A stretch of DNA of 64,000 nt from Impatiens glandulifera (GCF_907164915.1 NC_061867.1:49355852-49419851); one strand, 5' to 3'; positions 10,025 through 22,674 are shown, numbered from the stretch's first letter. Notes: a model not told the origin generated them from the letters alone. Program-made: numbers and translations.

Positions 10025-11314
10025 CAAAAAAAACCCTTCTTTCTCTCCCATTTCTTTCCGCTCCTCTCTCTCTCCCCGATCCTTCAGTCGTTCCGCCCGC
10101 GCCGCCCGATTGAAGACGCCGCTGTTTGATTTTAGGTATGAATTGTGTTATCTGGTTAGTTTTTATTTTTGTTATTTAGTTTGATTGTTTGTTATTGAAT
10201 TTGATTTTAAGTTATATTAGGTTTTATTGATGATCATAGATTTTGATTTAGGTTTGGTTATTAGGTTTGATTGAGTTTGATTTATGTTAGGTTTAATTAA
10301 GGTTATAAATTGGTTTATATTGATTTTGATTTAGGTGTTATTTTTGTTATTTAGTTTGATTGATTTTGATTTAGGTTTTTTTTTGTTATTTAGTTTGATT
10401 GATTGTTATTGAATTTGATTTTAAGTTATATTAGGTTTGATTGATGATTATAGATTTTGATTTAGGTTTGGTTATTAGGTTTGATTGAGTTTGATTTAGG
10501 TTAGGTTTGATTAAGGTTATAAATTAGTTTATATTGATTTTGATTTAGGTTAGGTTTGATTAATGTTAAAAATTGGTTTATATTGATTTTGATTTAGGTT
10601 AGGTTTGATTGATGATTATTGAGATTATGTTAGAATTGAATTGTTTGGATTAGATTTGGTTTGAAATTGTTTGATTTAGGATTATGGTTTGATTTGGTTT
10701 GATTTAAGTTTTATTGAGGTTTAATTTTGATGATATTTGTTGTTATTAGGTTTGATCTACCGTCTATTGAAGATCGTCGAGCTTCCTCCACCTTCGGGCG
10801 CCTCCTCCACCGTCGCCGCCGGCACAACTGCTTAATAAGGTAAGTTTTAAATGTTTTTAATAATATTAGAATTATATTATTATGTTGTTAGGATTATAAT
10901 ATTGGATTATAGTTATGAATTGAAGAATCATGTTGATTATGTTGAATTAGATTTGATTAGGTTAGGTTTAGTTTGGTTTATGTGTGAATGATTAGATTTT
11001 AGGTTGGAATTGAATTGTTTGAATTAGATTGGATTTTAGGTATGAATTGAATTGTTTGAATTGTGTATGATTGAAATAGTGTTGGAATAAATTTGATTTT
11101 CATGTTAGATTTGGTTTATGTATGAATAAATTATATTTTAGGTTATAATTGCATTGTTTTGATTATATTGGATTTTAGGTATGAATTGAATTGTTCGAAT
11201 TATGTATGATTGAAATAGTGTTGGATTATATTTGATTTTAGGTTAGATTTATTGTAAGATAAATGGAAGTCTAATTATGTAAATAATAATGCGGGTTCTT
11301 TTCCATTTTATTAG
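10025..11314 (+). other. Leader of transposase transcript: CT-rich start, two introns, unit 1
   Basis: A CT-rich segment (10034-10085) leads into a GC-richer exon ending at 10135 (TTTTAG/GTATGA). A T/G-rich intron with many TTTGATTTAGGTT repeats runs to 10749. A second exon covers 10750-10839 (TTATTAG/GTTTG to AATAAG/GTAAG). A second intron ends at the TTATTAG at about 11314, just before the transposase ATG. The exons look non-coding. No TATA box is obvious. Confidence 0.6.
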
Positions 11315-11318
11315 AAAT

Positions 11319-14220
11319 ATGGAAGTACCCGATAAAAGTTGGATGACTTACGTCGAGATCATCCAGATTACGAGGAAGGTGTTGACAAATTCCTCGAGTA
11401 TGCGGTTAGGAATACATCCCGACAAACCGTGAAATGTCCCTGCGTGAAATGCTTGAACACGCCGTTTATGGAAATAGACGAAGTGAATACTCACCTCATC
11501 ATTTATGGAATAAATGTTCATTATGAGTATTAGTATTTTTATGTAGAAAAGAGACATACTACTCAAGTGGTTAATGACGATGTCGATGAAGATGCCGATG
11601 ACTTCGATGATGATGATGATGATGATGATTAGTCGGAGGATGTCGTGTCAGAATTCAACGATGCAAGACCGGAGATGAATAATACAGTTAATGAAGAGGT
11701 CAATGAAGAACGTTATATGCACGAATTTATAAATGATATGTTCCCCAACGTTAATGATGTCCCGAACAACGATGAATCAGTCGAAGATGCGCATAGATTT
11801 TATAAATTGCTTGATGATTGCAACGACCATTGTATGAAGGTGCTCAAATGACGAAATCATCAGCACTACTGAAACTACTTCACATAAAGAATGTTTGTCA
11901 ATGGACAAATTCTTCGTTCGATATGTTGCTGCGTTTGCTTAAAGACTACATATTACCGATTGACGCTCAATTGCCAAACTCATACTACGAGAGTAAAAAA
12001 TTCATTACTAATATCGGACTTAAGTATGAGAAGATAGACGCATATAAGAACAACTGTATGATATTTTGGAAGGACGACAAAAATGTAGATTCTTGTAGAG
12101 TTTGCGGTCTTTCAAGATGGAAAGTCGACCAAACAAGTAGGACTGTTCGAGAGAAGCAAAATGGGAAATTCATTCCAAAAAAGGTGTTGAGATATTTTCC
12201 TTTAATACCAAGACTACAAAGACTATACATGTCCTCAAAACCGGCTCCAATGATGAGATGGCATAAAGAAGGAAGAGTTGATAGTGATACGTTGAGACAT
12301 CCCGCTGATTCCTTAACTTGGAAAACATTTGATGAAAATTATACAGATTTTGCGTCGGAATCTCGAAACGTAAGACTGAGTTTATCAAGAGATGGGTTTC
12401 AACCATTTGCTAATGGAAAAAAATCATACAGTGTTTGGCCGGTTATTCTCATTCCTTATAATGTGTCACCCACGACTTGCATGGATTCTAGCAATTTCAT
12501 TTTATCTATGTTAATTCCGGGTTCAAAGAGTCCGGGAGATGCAATTGACATATTTCTCCAGCCATTGATCGAAGAGTTGAATGAACTGTGGCAAACTGGT
12601 GTGAAAACGTTTGATACACACCTCGTAATACTTTAACATGCGAGCGACGTTGTTGTGGACCATTAACGACTTTCCGGCCTACGCGAATTTATCAGGCTGG
12701 AGTACGAAAGGTAAATTCGCCTGTCCTTGTTGTAACAACGACACGGTATCTCTTCGATTGGTTCATGGTTCCAAACAATATTACTTGGGTCATAGACGCT
12801 TCCTTCCACCAAAGCACAAATATATAAGGGATAAAGAGTCGTTTGATGGTCGAACTGATTATAGAGAGCCCCCTAGATTGTTAACGGGGCAAGAAAGTTA
12901 CGAGCAAGCACGAGACCTAGAAGACATAATTCTTAGTACGGATCTGAGCAAGAAAACCAAGATATATCATGAAACGCGGGGAGACAATTGGAACAAACTT
13001 AGCATTTTCTTCCGTTTGCCTTATTGGAAATCACTATTATTGAGACATAATTTGGATGTGATGCATATTGAGAAAAATATTTGTGATAGCGTGTTGGGAA
13101 CAATAATGAATGTGAAAGATAAGACTAAGGATGGTCCTAAAGCCCGTAAAGACTTACAACTCTTAGGCATAAAATCATGGTTACATCTTATAAATGATGA
13201 AGGAGTTGTTCATTATCCAGAAGCGTCTTTCACTTTGACATCCGAAAATAAAAAACGTCTTTGTAACTTCTTGAAAGATCTCAAGTTGCCTGATTTTTTT
13301 GCTCAAATATCGGCGGTTGTGTAAATTTGGAAGAGAAAAATATTTCGGGATTAAAGAGTCATGATTGTCACATTTTATTGGAATATCTTATTCCTTTAGC
13401 AACTCGTGGATTACTTCCAGATAATGTGTATGGTGCGTTAGTAAATTTGTCTCGTTTCTTTCAGTTGTTGTGCTTCAAAGAGTTGATTCAAGAGGACCTC
13501 GAACAATTGTACATGGATATTACATTGACACTTTGCAAATTTGAAATGATTTTTCCGCCGTCAATCTTCGACATCATGATGCATCTCCCGGTTCACTTGT
13601 CATTTGAGGCTTTGCTTGGAGGACCTGTTCAGTATCGATGAATGTATCTGTTTGAACATTACATGGGTACAATGAAAAGATATTTGCGGAATAATAACCA
13701 CCCCGAAGCCTCTATAAGCGAGAGCTATCTTGTTAATGAGAGTATTAGTTTATGTGCCAGATATATGGAGGAAGAAGAGCAAGAAAATGCACAACCTGAA
13801 ATCTCGAGCATTTCAATATTTGCATCGTTGGAAGACCTATCTAACTGAAAAGTATACAACTTGGATTATATCGATCGAGTGACAGCTCATTCTTACATTT
13901 TGAAAAATTGTCCCGAAGCAGAACCTTTTTAAATGTAAGATTCTATGTTGCAGTTACTATTAGCATTAAAGAGTGTGTTATTTAATATTCGATATATTTG
14001 CAGAGATTATATGCAGTATTGCAATAACAACGAGTCCAGTGGGAGAAACGTTTGCCGCCTATTTCAAGCATCGAGTAAGTAAATTATAAACCATATATCC
14101 AAACTCTTTTATTCATTTTAACAACTTCATTTCGGATACATATATAGGTCGCCCCATTTAGCAGAATTTAACGACATATCAAGAGACCTGAAGATCTTAG
14201 AAGAATGTCCAAATATGTAA
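11319..14220 (+). pseudogene. Tnp2-type (En/Spm-like) transposase, multiply broken, unit 1
   Basis: The order is that of plant Tnp2 proteins. A transposase-associated N-terminus (MEVPDKSWM, then DHPDYEEGVDKFLEYA and a CPCVKC cysteine pair) is followed by an acidic linker. The tnp2 domain (CRVCGLSRWK, SRDGFQPFA, WPVILIPYN, GWSTKGKFACPCC, HNLDVMHIEKNICDS) and DUF4218 (SHDCHILLEYLIPLA, LFEHYMGTMKRYLRNN) come next. Two short exons end at TAA 14218-14220. Asp in DGF and in GVKTFD are likely catalytic (inference). Lesions seen in every unit: a 1-base loss after MEVPDKSWM, TAG at 11531 and 11630, a frameshift near 12630, TAA at 13322, and TGA at 13639 where Trp is usual. Unit 1 alone lacks a base near 11820. 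It cannot make a full transposase. Confidence 0.93.
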
Positions 14221-14240
14221 TCGAATTTGAATTTACAAAT

Positions 14241-14870
14241 AACTCTCGGTTTTACACCTTATGGAAGAACCGAAAGTCTTCTATTTACTTTCGGTTTTTC
14301 CATTTGAAGAAAACCGAGAGTTATTAGAAAACTCTCGGTTTTTCCACAAAGAGAAAAACCCGAAATTTTTCATATAACTCTCGGTTTTCTTCAAATGGAA
14401 AAACCGAAAGTTTTACATATCTCTCGGTTTTTCTTCAAATGGAAAAAACCGAGAGTTTTCTAATAACTCTCGGTTTTCTTCAAATGGAAAAACCGAGAGT
14501 TATATGAAAATTTTCGGTTTTTGTCTTTGTGGAAAAACCGAGAGTTTTCTAATAACTCTCGTTTCTTCAAATGGAAAAACCGAAAGTAAATAGAAGACTT
14601 TCGGTTCTTCCATAAGGTGTAAAACCGAGAGTTATTTGTAAACTCTCGGTTTTCCCCTTTGTGGAAAAACCGAAAGTTTTTCAATTACCTTTCGGTTTTA
14701 CTCTAGGGTATCTAAAGCGAAAACTCTACGATATCTCTCGGTAAATGCCCAATTGTTTTTAACGAAAGAATCAATACCGAGGGATGGCGAGAGTTACCAA
14801 AACCTTCGATAATGTGTCTATAACGAAAGTTATAAGGTCAAAACCGAGAGTTTTTCTCTCGGTTTTGACC
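14241..14870. repeat. Hairpin cluster, CTCTCGG/CTTTCGG type, 3' of transposase, unit 1
   Basis: About ten inverted repeats of AACCGAGAGTT or AACCGAAAGTT arms alternate with TTCTTCAAATGGAAA spacers. The cluster ends in a tight hairpin (GTCAAAACCGAGAG, TTTT, CTCTCGGTTTTGAC) at 14837-14870. The TTCAAATGGAA spacer is itself part of larger nested palindromes. Confidence 0.88.
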
Positions 14871-15106
14871 CCTTTTTCACCAATGTCATTTATATTTGAT
14901 TTTATTTGGGATGATATCTTTTTTTTAATAATTTCTGTGCAAAAAAAGACTTACATTCATAATATTGAAAATATAAGTTTATAGGCTCTCCTCATATTCA
15001 TAACATGATTATATTTTATTAGTTAAACTAAGTAGTTTATTACTCAATCAAAATAGAATAAAAACTTGAGAAATCTTAAATAAGATATTCAATTATATTT
15101 ATGTTG

Positions 15107-15574
15107 TTACACAAAACAGTTAGAAAAGATGGTATACAAAAATAGAAAAGGAAAAGCAAAACAGCAATTTCTATCTTAACATTCATCTCATCCATAGTGT
15201 TCTGAAATTCATTGTTCTTTCTAAATCCCGCATTTCTAACCTCTTGATCCATTTTTTCCTTCTTCTTCTCTTCAACTTGATCATAAACCCATTTCAAATC
15301 TTCAATTTTCTCATCAATCTCAGCCGAAAAAACGATCAATTTTCAGCTCCAACTCCTCAAATTTCTTCATCTTTTCTAAATCAATCTCAGCCGAAAAACA
15401 CTTTTGCAATTCCAAACGAGAAAGAACAACGTGAAGCCTGATCAATTCGGACACAAGGGTGGCGTTATTTGATTCCAGAGAAGCTTTGGACTTTAGGAGA
15501 TAGTCGATTTGACGGCGGAGCTGGATTAGTTCGTCGGCGCTCTGGTTGTTGGAAAATGCCCGTTCTTCATCCAT
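15107..15574 (-). CDS. Small coiled-coil protein with hydrophobic C-terminus, unit 1 (frame broken)
   Basis: In units 2 and 3 this locus reads as a single 155-residue protein. Here one extra A at about 15327-15333 and one missing A near 15140 split it. It starts MDEERAFSNNQSADELIQLR. Residues about 15-125 are heptad-rich coiled coil (Leu, Glu, Lys) with two FSAEID repeats. The last about 22 residues (AVLLFLFYFLYTIF) form a possible membrane anchor. A TATA-like sequence lies about 125 bases upstream. I do not recognise the family; a tail-anchored coiled-coil protein is an inference. The indels may be assembly errors. Confidence 0.5.
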
Positions 15575-15695
15575 TGTTTGGTTTGTCCTGTTTTGTTTGT
15601 TTTGGTTTGGATTTGTTTAGTTTAAATATGTGAGAGTTTAGGGTTTCAGAAGTTGAGGAGGAAGGAATTTTGTGGAATTCGAAGGGATTGGTTAA

Positions 15696-15712
15696 GACTT
15701 TCATATAAAGAC
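15696..15712 (-). promoter_or_regulatory. TATA-like box for coiled-coil gene, unit 1
   Basis: On the minus strand CTTTATATGAAAG lies about 125-135 bases upstream of the ATG at 15574. The same sequence is kept in units 2 and 3 (about 32230-32246 and 54958-54973). Confidence 0.4.
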
Positions 15713-16303
15713 GTGACTTTTCAAACCAAATTTAATATCAAACTTTGGACAAATCGAATTTATTATAATTTTATTTTATTAAATTGATTTTAAACTATTT
15801 AGTTAGTTAAATAAGCGTCATTCAAACCGCATAAACACCCAAAATTTAAAAAGTAGTGTTTAAATAATACTAAGAGCGAAAATAGAACTTGATAATTAAT
15901 TTATTATAATTATTAGTTCACACTTTTAAAGTAAAATATGAACTGTACATAAATTGTTATATAGTATTAGTATAATAAAAATTTAATCTCAAAATTGTTC
16001 TAATTGATTCTTAATGTAATGTTTAATAAAAAAAATTCTTAGTATAATGAAGTTATGTTTTAGGGAAACATTTTTTTTAATTGAGTAGATCTTATAATTC
16101 ATTATATTATTCATATAAAAGTATAACCTTATCTATACATTTTTCATAAATTAGGCCTAGTGTAACTTATTAATGACATTAGTATTATATTTTTGTTCAT
16201 GAAATGTGTTAGGACCTTATTCATAATATTGTTATGTGTTCATATACATTACAATAGATACTAGTTGTTATTATTTATATATATATATATATATATATCT
16301 ATA

Positions 16304-16344
<41 letters not shown>

Positions 16345-16640
16345 TTCAATTATTTTAACAAATGTGTCATTTAATCGAAATGATTAAACTGATCATACTT
16401 GCAACGATTAAACTGTACATTTTTTTCAATATTGACTATATCGAACCACTTGCCCATTACTTTCATGTTAGCAAGATGAAATTAAATAGAATAAGAAGTA
16501 AATATAATAAGAAGTAAATATATCTTAAGTTATGATTTAGGGTTAAGCTATGAGTAAGTTATATGACAATTTAGTAGAAGCTAATTAAGTTAAACAAAAT
16601 AATTTATAAATTTCAATAATCTCTACAATTATGGTGTTCT
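15713..16640. other. AT-rich spacer with (AT)n, unit 1
   Basis: AT-rich spacer between the coiled-coil gene promoter and the lyase 3' end. It contains an interrupted (AT)n tract at 16276-16342. No gene is seen. Confidence 0.6.
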
Positions 16641-19600
16641 TCATCGCCTGGAAGGGGCTTCGAGACGAATATAATCGTACTAAGCCCATTGAATGGGTTC
16701 TTCCTCTAGTTTGTGTAGATAAATAACATTTTTTTCCCATGTATAATTGACTTCCCCGAAAGGAAACACTATAGAGCCTATATAGTCCATGATCACTATG
16801 TCTTGCAATCATATTTTCTGTTCCAATTAAACCGGTTGTGAAAAGTGGTAGCTTTTCCATATCTATTCACTATCGCACCTGCAACTCAGCCCCAGATGCC
16901 CAGCTATTGCCAATTGAAGAGTGTACATCCCGTTCTTCTCGATGTGTTCTAGTCGAAAAACAATTTGCCACGTGGTGCCTTCAAACACATTTTTCTGTGA
17001 ATTTCTTTGTAAAAGAACAAAAAAAATTACTTTGTGGTAATTGTAACTCATAATTTAGGTGTGAAATGAAAGCTAGATATACAATATAGCACCTTGTAAC
17101 TTGAGCAAATAACAATGTTTCGTGTGGTTACTCAATCCGACAATATAGACAAGATCTCGACGAGGATACATTTGACCTATATCGGTACCAGGCCCGTATT
17201 GTCTAAATCTGCATATAAAACAAACAAGCCAATTTGCTTATAAATAATCATGTTTTCTAACATTTGAAATTGGAGTTGGAGATGAGTTTAGATGGAAATA
17301 ACAAAAAAATCCCAATAAAATACATGTATAATTATATTAGTTTTAAAAAGATGAACTCATCTAGATCAACATTCTTGACAAAAGAAGTTTTTCTACATAA
17401 ATTTATCTTTTTTTATCATTCACAAATCATCTATAGATCCAAGTATTATCTTTAACAATGTTTATAAAAGTATGGAATTAAAATAAAAGGATAGAGGCCT
17501 CACTTCTTCGAAACTTTGAAGATGTAGTCTAGAATAGTACGGATCAGAATTAGGTATGTAAAATTCTGAGACTACGATCTGGATAACCAATCTCCCATAA
17601 AGTCACTCCGACTCTTGGAGGCTTGAACAAAGGGGTTCAACCGTGTGGTAAATCCTATAATCAAACATATGTTAAATCTAAACAGCCACAAAAACAATAT
17701 TGACAAACATATATTACCTGGTGAAATGGTAACAATATAATCATATTTGTAATCCCCAATCAATCCAGGGACCCAAGCAAATAAGTTGTAATTTCCAGGT
17801 CTAACACCTTTAATAACAAAATTCCCTTTATTATCTGCTTTTGTCCAAAATTGATACCACTGCAAGAAAAGTAATTAAAAATTAAATAAAATGAACAATT
17901 AATTCAAATTAAATAAGAATATTAGTTTATAATAAAACCTTGCTTTCATATTGCCATGAACCAGCCCTTTCCCTGGTGCAGCCAATCCCCACATAAGCCT
18001 AGGCACCCTTGTAGAAATTTTTAAACTAATAATATGTTCAAGAATATAATAATGTTTAGCACATCTTTTATAATGTATCTATTTATAACCTATAAATTAA
18101 ATTTTATAATTGATCCTACCCGTCTTGAAACATTTAATTTTTCCGATTAAAACTCCTCGTGATTTCGAGCGAGGGAAATCCGAACGAAAGTGGAAGTTGT
18201 CATGGCCAACTTAGGTTTCTTTATTACAGCTAAGAAAAATAATTTTTAAAATTCAAAAGTGAGGCAATAAAATGGTAAAAATGTGAAAATGAATTAATAA
18301 TAATATACCTGTAACTTTGCATCTCCCACATTGGCCATGTTTTCTTATTGGAGTTAAGATAGATAAAAACAGGACCAAAAACCCTTTTTCCATGGTTCTT
18401 GTTTTCAAAGTACAGGGCTAGAGGCAATCCAGCAGAATGAGTGCTTACAAACATCTAAACAAAAGCAAAATACATACTAAATTATAACTACACAATAATT
18501 ATATTATTTAACTTTGGAAACACTTCTGAAAAGAATTTAAGTTTGAAACCATAACGATTTGTAAATGTTTTTGGGAAAACTTTTTTTCTTTTGGGATGTT
18601 AATTTAAACCTAAACATATAATTTAATTGAACACGTACTGTAAATTTAATAATTATTTCTATTCGGACTCAAAATTCAGCTCCAAAACTTATTTTACGAT
18701 GGATAACACGAGAAATCAAAGACTCGATTAAACTCACAGAGAGCGATGTAGGGCCACAATGGGATGTGAGGTCTCTCTTAGAGGCCCTCCCAGTTCGAAA
18801 ACTCGTCACTCGGGTGATTATCCAAAACCCTATATTTTCTTTCTACTTATCCATCCATGAACCTTTATATCTTTATTGTCGGAAGCGTATTGATACTTGT
18901 CATCGACCTATAATTAAGTTATAATATATATTTAGACAAATCCAACTAAGAACAACATATTAAAACATATTAAAAGTAAATTATCCATTCCACTTACCTC
19001 TCCATTTTCTAAGCGAACAGCTTCTGGGTAGTCAAGAGTCTCACCATTTGCTCGGTCCTTATTACTCGGCATTACCTTTTGTATTTCATCCGAAATGGCC
19101 ATGTAATCAAATCTAGAAATTTGTTACAAATATATGTCGATCTTAACAAAATTGTTCCCTTAATTTGATTTAAAATAAAATAAAATTTAAGGCCACAACT
19201 TACAAGTCTTCCCGGAGCTTAAATACGATCCTAATCTGGTCAATCCTTGACGCAGGGAAATAGTTTTTGCGCTCGAATATTCCGTAGGCATAGAATCCAG
19301 AACTTCCTCTATGCATAATAAATCTCTTATCGATGTTTAAAGGAGCTCCGCTCCATTTCCATGTCCTACTAAATGAAATCTCTACTTGGTTTTCATTTTG
19401 CACAATGACCTTAAAATGTGTACCATCAGCCCTGAAATTTAATTTGATTAAATGGTTCAATTCAAATGTAACTAACTGCCTATAAATAATAATAATAATA
19501 ATAATAATAATAACCTATCAATTGGTACTGAATGTGTTGCTTCAATGTCAATATTTGATTCTTCAGTATCATAAAACATAGATTTCTCATCACCGTCACC

Positions 19601-20237
19601 ATTCCAAACAACATCCCAATATCTAACAATTAAGAATTATATGTATCTGTACTTAGAAAATGTAGGATAAAAATGTATTAATTTATTAATAATAAGATTA
19701 AAAATAATTAGTAATACCCTCTATTGTCCTCTTTGTTAAGAGTATCTAGTATATTTTCGATTCTACCATATCTAATGGCTGTAACATCGCCTTGAGGGTT
19801 TGAAAATGTGACGCTCACTATACCGTTAGACATTATCACCTGAAAATTATATTTAATTATGTATTATTTCAATTAAGGATCATAAGTTAAGCTTAAAACA
19901 ATAAAAGAAAATATTTGTGTTCATCAATAGCAACCTCATTAGGATATACTAGTAACTTCACGGGTGAGACAGCAAGAGCTTCAGTTTCATTCCGCAAAAT
20001 TCCTCTGCAAATATTTAATTTCATAAATAAGAATAATAACCCAATTTAATTAATAGGTTATTAATTACTAAAATAAATTCTCCAAGTTTCAATCATTAAA
20101 CATTTATCATAATAAGCACTCAAAAAATGATAGAATTTACTAATGAATTACCGAGTGTAATTAGATAAAGAACCACCATGGATGATGAAGAACAATTGGG
20201 CAAGAATTATCAGCCTCCATGTGCATGGATTCTTCAT
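16641..20237 (-). CDS. Rhamnogalacturonate lyase (PL4 family), unit 1, indel-rich copy
   Basis: This has the same 14-exon layout as the intact unit 3 gene, with the ATG at 20237-20235 and the stop at 16641-16643. Exons 1-6 (about 18960-20237) match well, including the 228-base exon 5. The rest carries many single-base gains and losses, for example near 16680-16730, 17510-17650, 17960-18010, 18180-18200, 18320-18390 and 18780-18800, so the frame is lost in most of exons 7-14. The indels cluster in a patch that also covers introns and spacer. That points to assembly error, though a decayed copy cannot be excluded. Confidence 0.85.
19485..19514. repeat. (TAA)n microsatellite in lyase intron 4, unit 1
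   Basis: About ten TAA repeats sit next to the exon 4 donor. Unit 2 has a similar interrupted tract (35979-36008) and unit 3 has about 27 repeats. Confidence 0.9.
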
Positions 20238-20574
20238 TTGAAGAAGGGAGATTAAAAAAATTATTTTGAATAAAAACTAGACCATATTATATTATATATA
20301 TATATAACTTGATCAAGTGTAGGTCAACAATTAAAAAAATAATATATTTGGAGTATATTCTCAATGAATCTATAACTAGATTGTGTCTATATTTAAAAAA
20401 TAATATTTTCTTTATTTTTCATTGAACAAAAAATTAAATTATATATTAGTAAATTTGACTAATCTTATCAATTTTCAACCTATTTTATATTTGAAGTATA
20501 GTTGACCATTTAAATTGAATCAAATCTCATATGCCTCATATATGGCTGAATATAGCTAGAATATTGATAATAGG
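20238..20574. promoter_or_regulatory. Lyase upstream region, unit 1
   Basis: On the minus strand a TATATATATA stretch (about 20295-20307) lies about 60 bases upstream of the ATG and could act as a TATA box. The rest up to the hAT-like element is AT-rich with no other recognisable site. Confidence 0.3.
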
Positions 20575-20838
20575 CAGAGCCGACCCTGGGGTAAGCCCGG
20601 CAGGCAGGGCCGGCCCTAGGGTAAGTCCGAGGGCTAGGGTAGCCATTTAATAAAATAAAGAAGAGATGTTTAGTATTTTGTAATCATAAAATGGTTTAGT
20701 TTAGTGATTTTGGGTGAAATTTTAAGTTTATCCTCAGGTCATGAGTTCCAACCTTACCAAAACTTACTTTTTTATTATTTTTTTAGCGGTCAAAATTCAC
20801 GTTTTTTAGGGGCAGTTTAAAAATCGGGATCGACTCTG
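20575..20838. mobile_element. Short hAT-like MITE, unit 1
   Basis: This is a 264-bp element with imperfect terminal inverted repeats: CAGAGCCGACCC at the left and GGATCGACTCTG at the right. The left end is doubled: GGCAGGGCCGGCCCTAGGG follows some 30 bases in. The right flank is TATATAGG (20839-20846), but the left flank here is GATAATAGG, so the 8-bp target duplication seen in unit 3 has been lost by a deletion. Confidence 0.65.
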
Positions 20839-21129
20839 TATATAGGATCATATATAAGTTGTTGATAAAGTATATATATATTATGAAGTTCATGTTTAGA
20901 ATATGGTGAATTTAGCCTGAAACATTACACAAGGGTTAAACAGGAATTTAATTTACTTGATTACTAATGGTAAAACCTTGATAAGTTGATATAGAACTAT
21001 TTGACTGAATTGTAAAATATAAATAGTCAAAAACATGTTTATTTAAATGAGTAAATAGTAGATATATATAGTCAGACACGCATATTAAAAAAAAGTAAAA
21101 TATATAAATATTTTATATGCCTATAATAT

Positions 21130-21132
<3 letters not shown>

Positions 21133-21217
<85 letters not shown>
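21133..21217. repeat. (AT)n microsatellite, unit 1
   Basis: About 42 AT repeats. The corresponding tract has only about 9 in unit 3 (60788-60805) and is interrupted in unit 2 (37617-37692), so this locus is highly length-variable. Confidence 0.95.
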
Positions 21218-21218
<1 letters not shown>

Positions 21219-21337
21219 TTTTAAATAGTATATATACCTATAAATACAGGATAAAAAGTCACTAATAAATAAATTTATTTTAAGAATTCAAATTTAAAAA
21301 AGTAAAAATAAAAAGGTTATATTAATTTTAAACATGG

Positions 21338-21340
<3 letters not shown>

Positions 21341-21391
<51 letters not shown>
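21341..21391. repeat. (AT)n microsatellite, unit 1
   Basis: About 25 AT repeats after AACATGGCA. The corresponding tracts are 37815-37862 (interrupted) and 60927-60997 (longer). Confidence 0.95.
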
Positions 21392-21393
<2 letters not shown>

Positions 21394-22268
21394 CATTGAA
21401 TAATGTAAGTAAAAATATAATATACAATCTCTATAAATTTATGTATTAATAGTAGTTGTGACAAAAAGATAAACGTAACATTTTAAAAGAAAATTTAAAA
21501 TATGCTCTTAAAGTGGAAGGTTAAGAATAGTGAATTGTTGTATTTGTTTTTAACTGAATGTTACTAAAAAAAAGATAACTCTTAAACTTAGTTAAGAAAA
21601 TAAAAATAATTAATAAATTTTCATTTAGAATATTACAAAATAAATAAATAAAAAGAACTATTGCCAAAATTGTTAAAATTAGTAAAAACAAATTGTGAAT
21701 ATTTTTTATTTACATAGAATTTTCACCTGATTTTTGCAAAAGATCATTATGCTCTTTCAAAACTTAAATGTTTAGTCGCAATATTCACTATTGTTAAAAT
21801 TCTAAATTATCTAATTATTTTTGTAATTTTTTAATTTTTTTATTATTGAGTGTGACATTTTTATTTGTGAGACAAAAGTTATTAATGTTTACATCTTCTA
21901 TTATAATTAAATGAATTTCCCTTCTAAAAAAAATGACAATAATGATCATAAAAGCAATGAAGACTGAATATACATTAAAGAATTGGAAGAAAAATAATGA
22001 GATGACCACTTGAAAAGGTAAAACACCTTAAAACAATACCATAAAGTAATTAGGTATATTTGCAATGGATCAAATCATGAATCAAAGGATTATAATTTAT
22101 AATTTTTTTTTTTTGATAAATCCTTATTCATTTTCAAAATAATGAACATTAGGAATTCCATAAATTCTCTCGGCTGTTTCAGGGTCAGTCTTTCCTTAGG
22201 CTGTAACAGTTATTTGACTGAAGGTAGAAGTTAGAAGATGGGATATACATTTTTATTGATTTTTTTTT

Positions 22269-22560
22269 AAATCAATTGATAACTCTAGTTTCAAATAAAA
22301 ATTATATTATCGTTTAGATTATTAATTCATGACAAAATTTAATTGTTTTTACACAATTACTTTTAAAAAGCTGTCAAAGTATTATAAAAATAATTTAAAA
22401 TAATCTTACCCGATATACATTAAAATCAATTGACAACTCTAGTTTCAAATAAAAATTATATTATCGTCTAGATTATTAATTTATGACAAAATTTAATTGT
22501 TTTTACACAATTACTTTTAAAGGTTGTGAAAGTATTATAAAAAAAATTAAAATAATCTTT
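22269..22560. repeat. 154-bp direct tandem duplication, unit 1
   Basis: AAATCAATTGATAACTCTAG at 22269 recurs as AAATCAATTGACAACTCTAG at about 22423. Both are followed by TTTCAAATAAAAATTATATT and a shared stretch up to the TATTATAAAAA region. It is conserved in units 2 and 3, so it predates the large duplication. Confidence 0.8.
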
Positions 22561-22674
22561 TATTTTAAAACAATGTCAACATGCATGCAAACTGAGGTTA
22601 ATTTATTGAGTCACTCCAGTCCATATTGTCGCACGTACTAAACTATGGGATTTTATATGACTATCATTTTATGT

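Larger units (their letters stand above)
20847..22665. other. AT-rich spacer, unit 1
   Basis: The spacer holds two long (AT)n tracts (21133-21217 and 21341-21391) and an about 154-bp tandem duplication (22269-22560). I see no gene. An open frame at 21815-22009 on the minus strand lacks any protein-like character. Confidence 0.6.

Noticed and set aside
11985..12406. Minus-strand open frames inside the transposase (also 11348-11566, 28702-28938, 51243-51664)
   Set aside because: They are antisense shadows of the transposase coding sequence.
16641..19000. Reading the unit 1 lyase as an old decayed pseudogene
   Set aside because: The indels also hit neighbouring introns and spacer, are nearly all single-base, and stop abruptly. 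Assembly noise is the simpler explanation, though not proven.
21815..22009. 64-residue hydrophobic open frame (also 61421-61615)
   Set aside because: It lies in AT-rich spacer with no promoter or homology that I recognise; chance frame.
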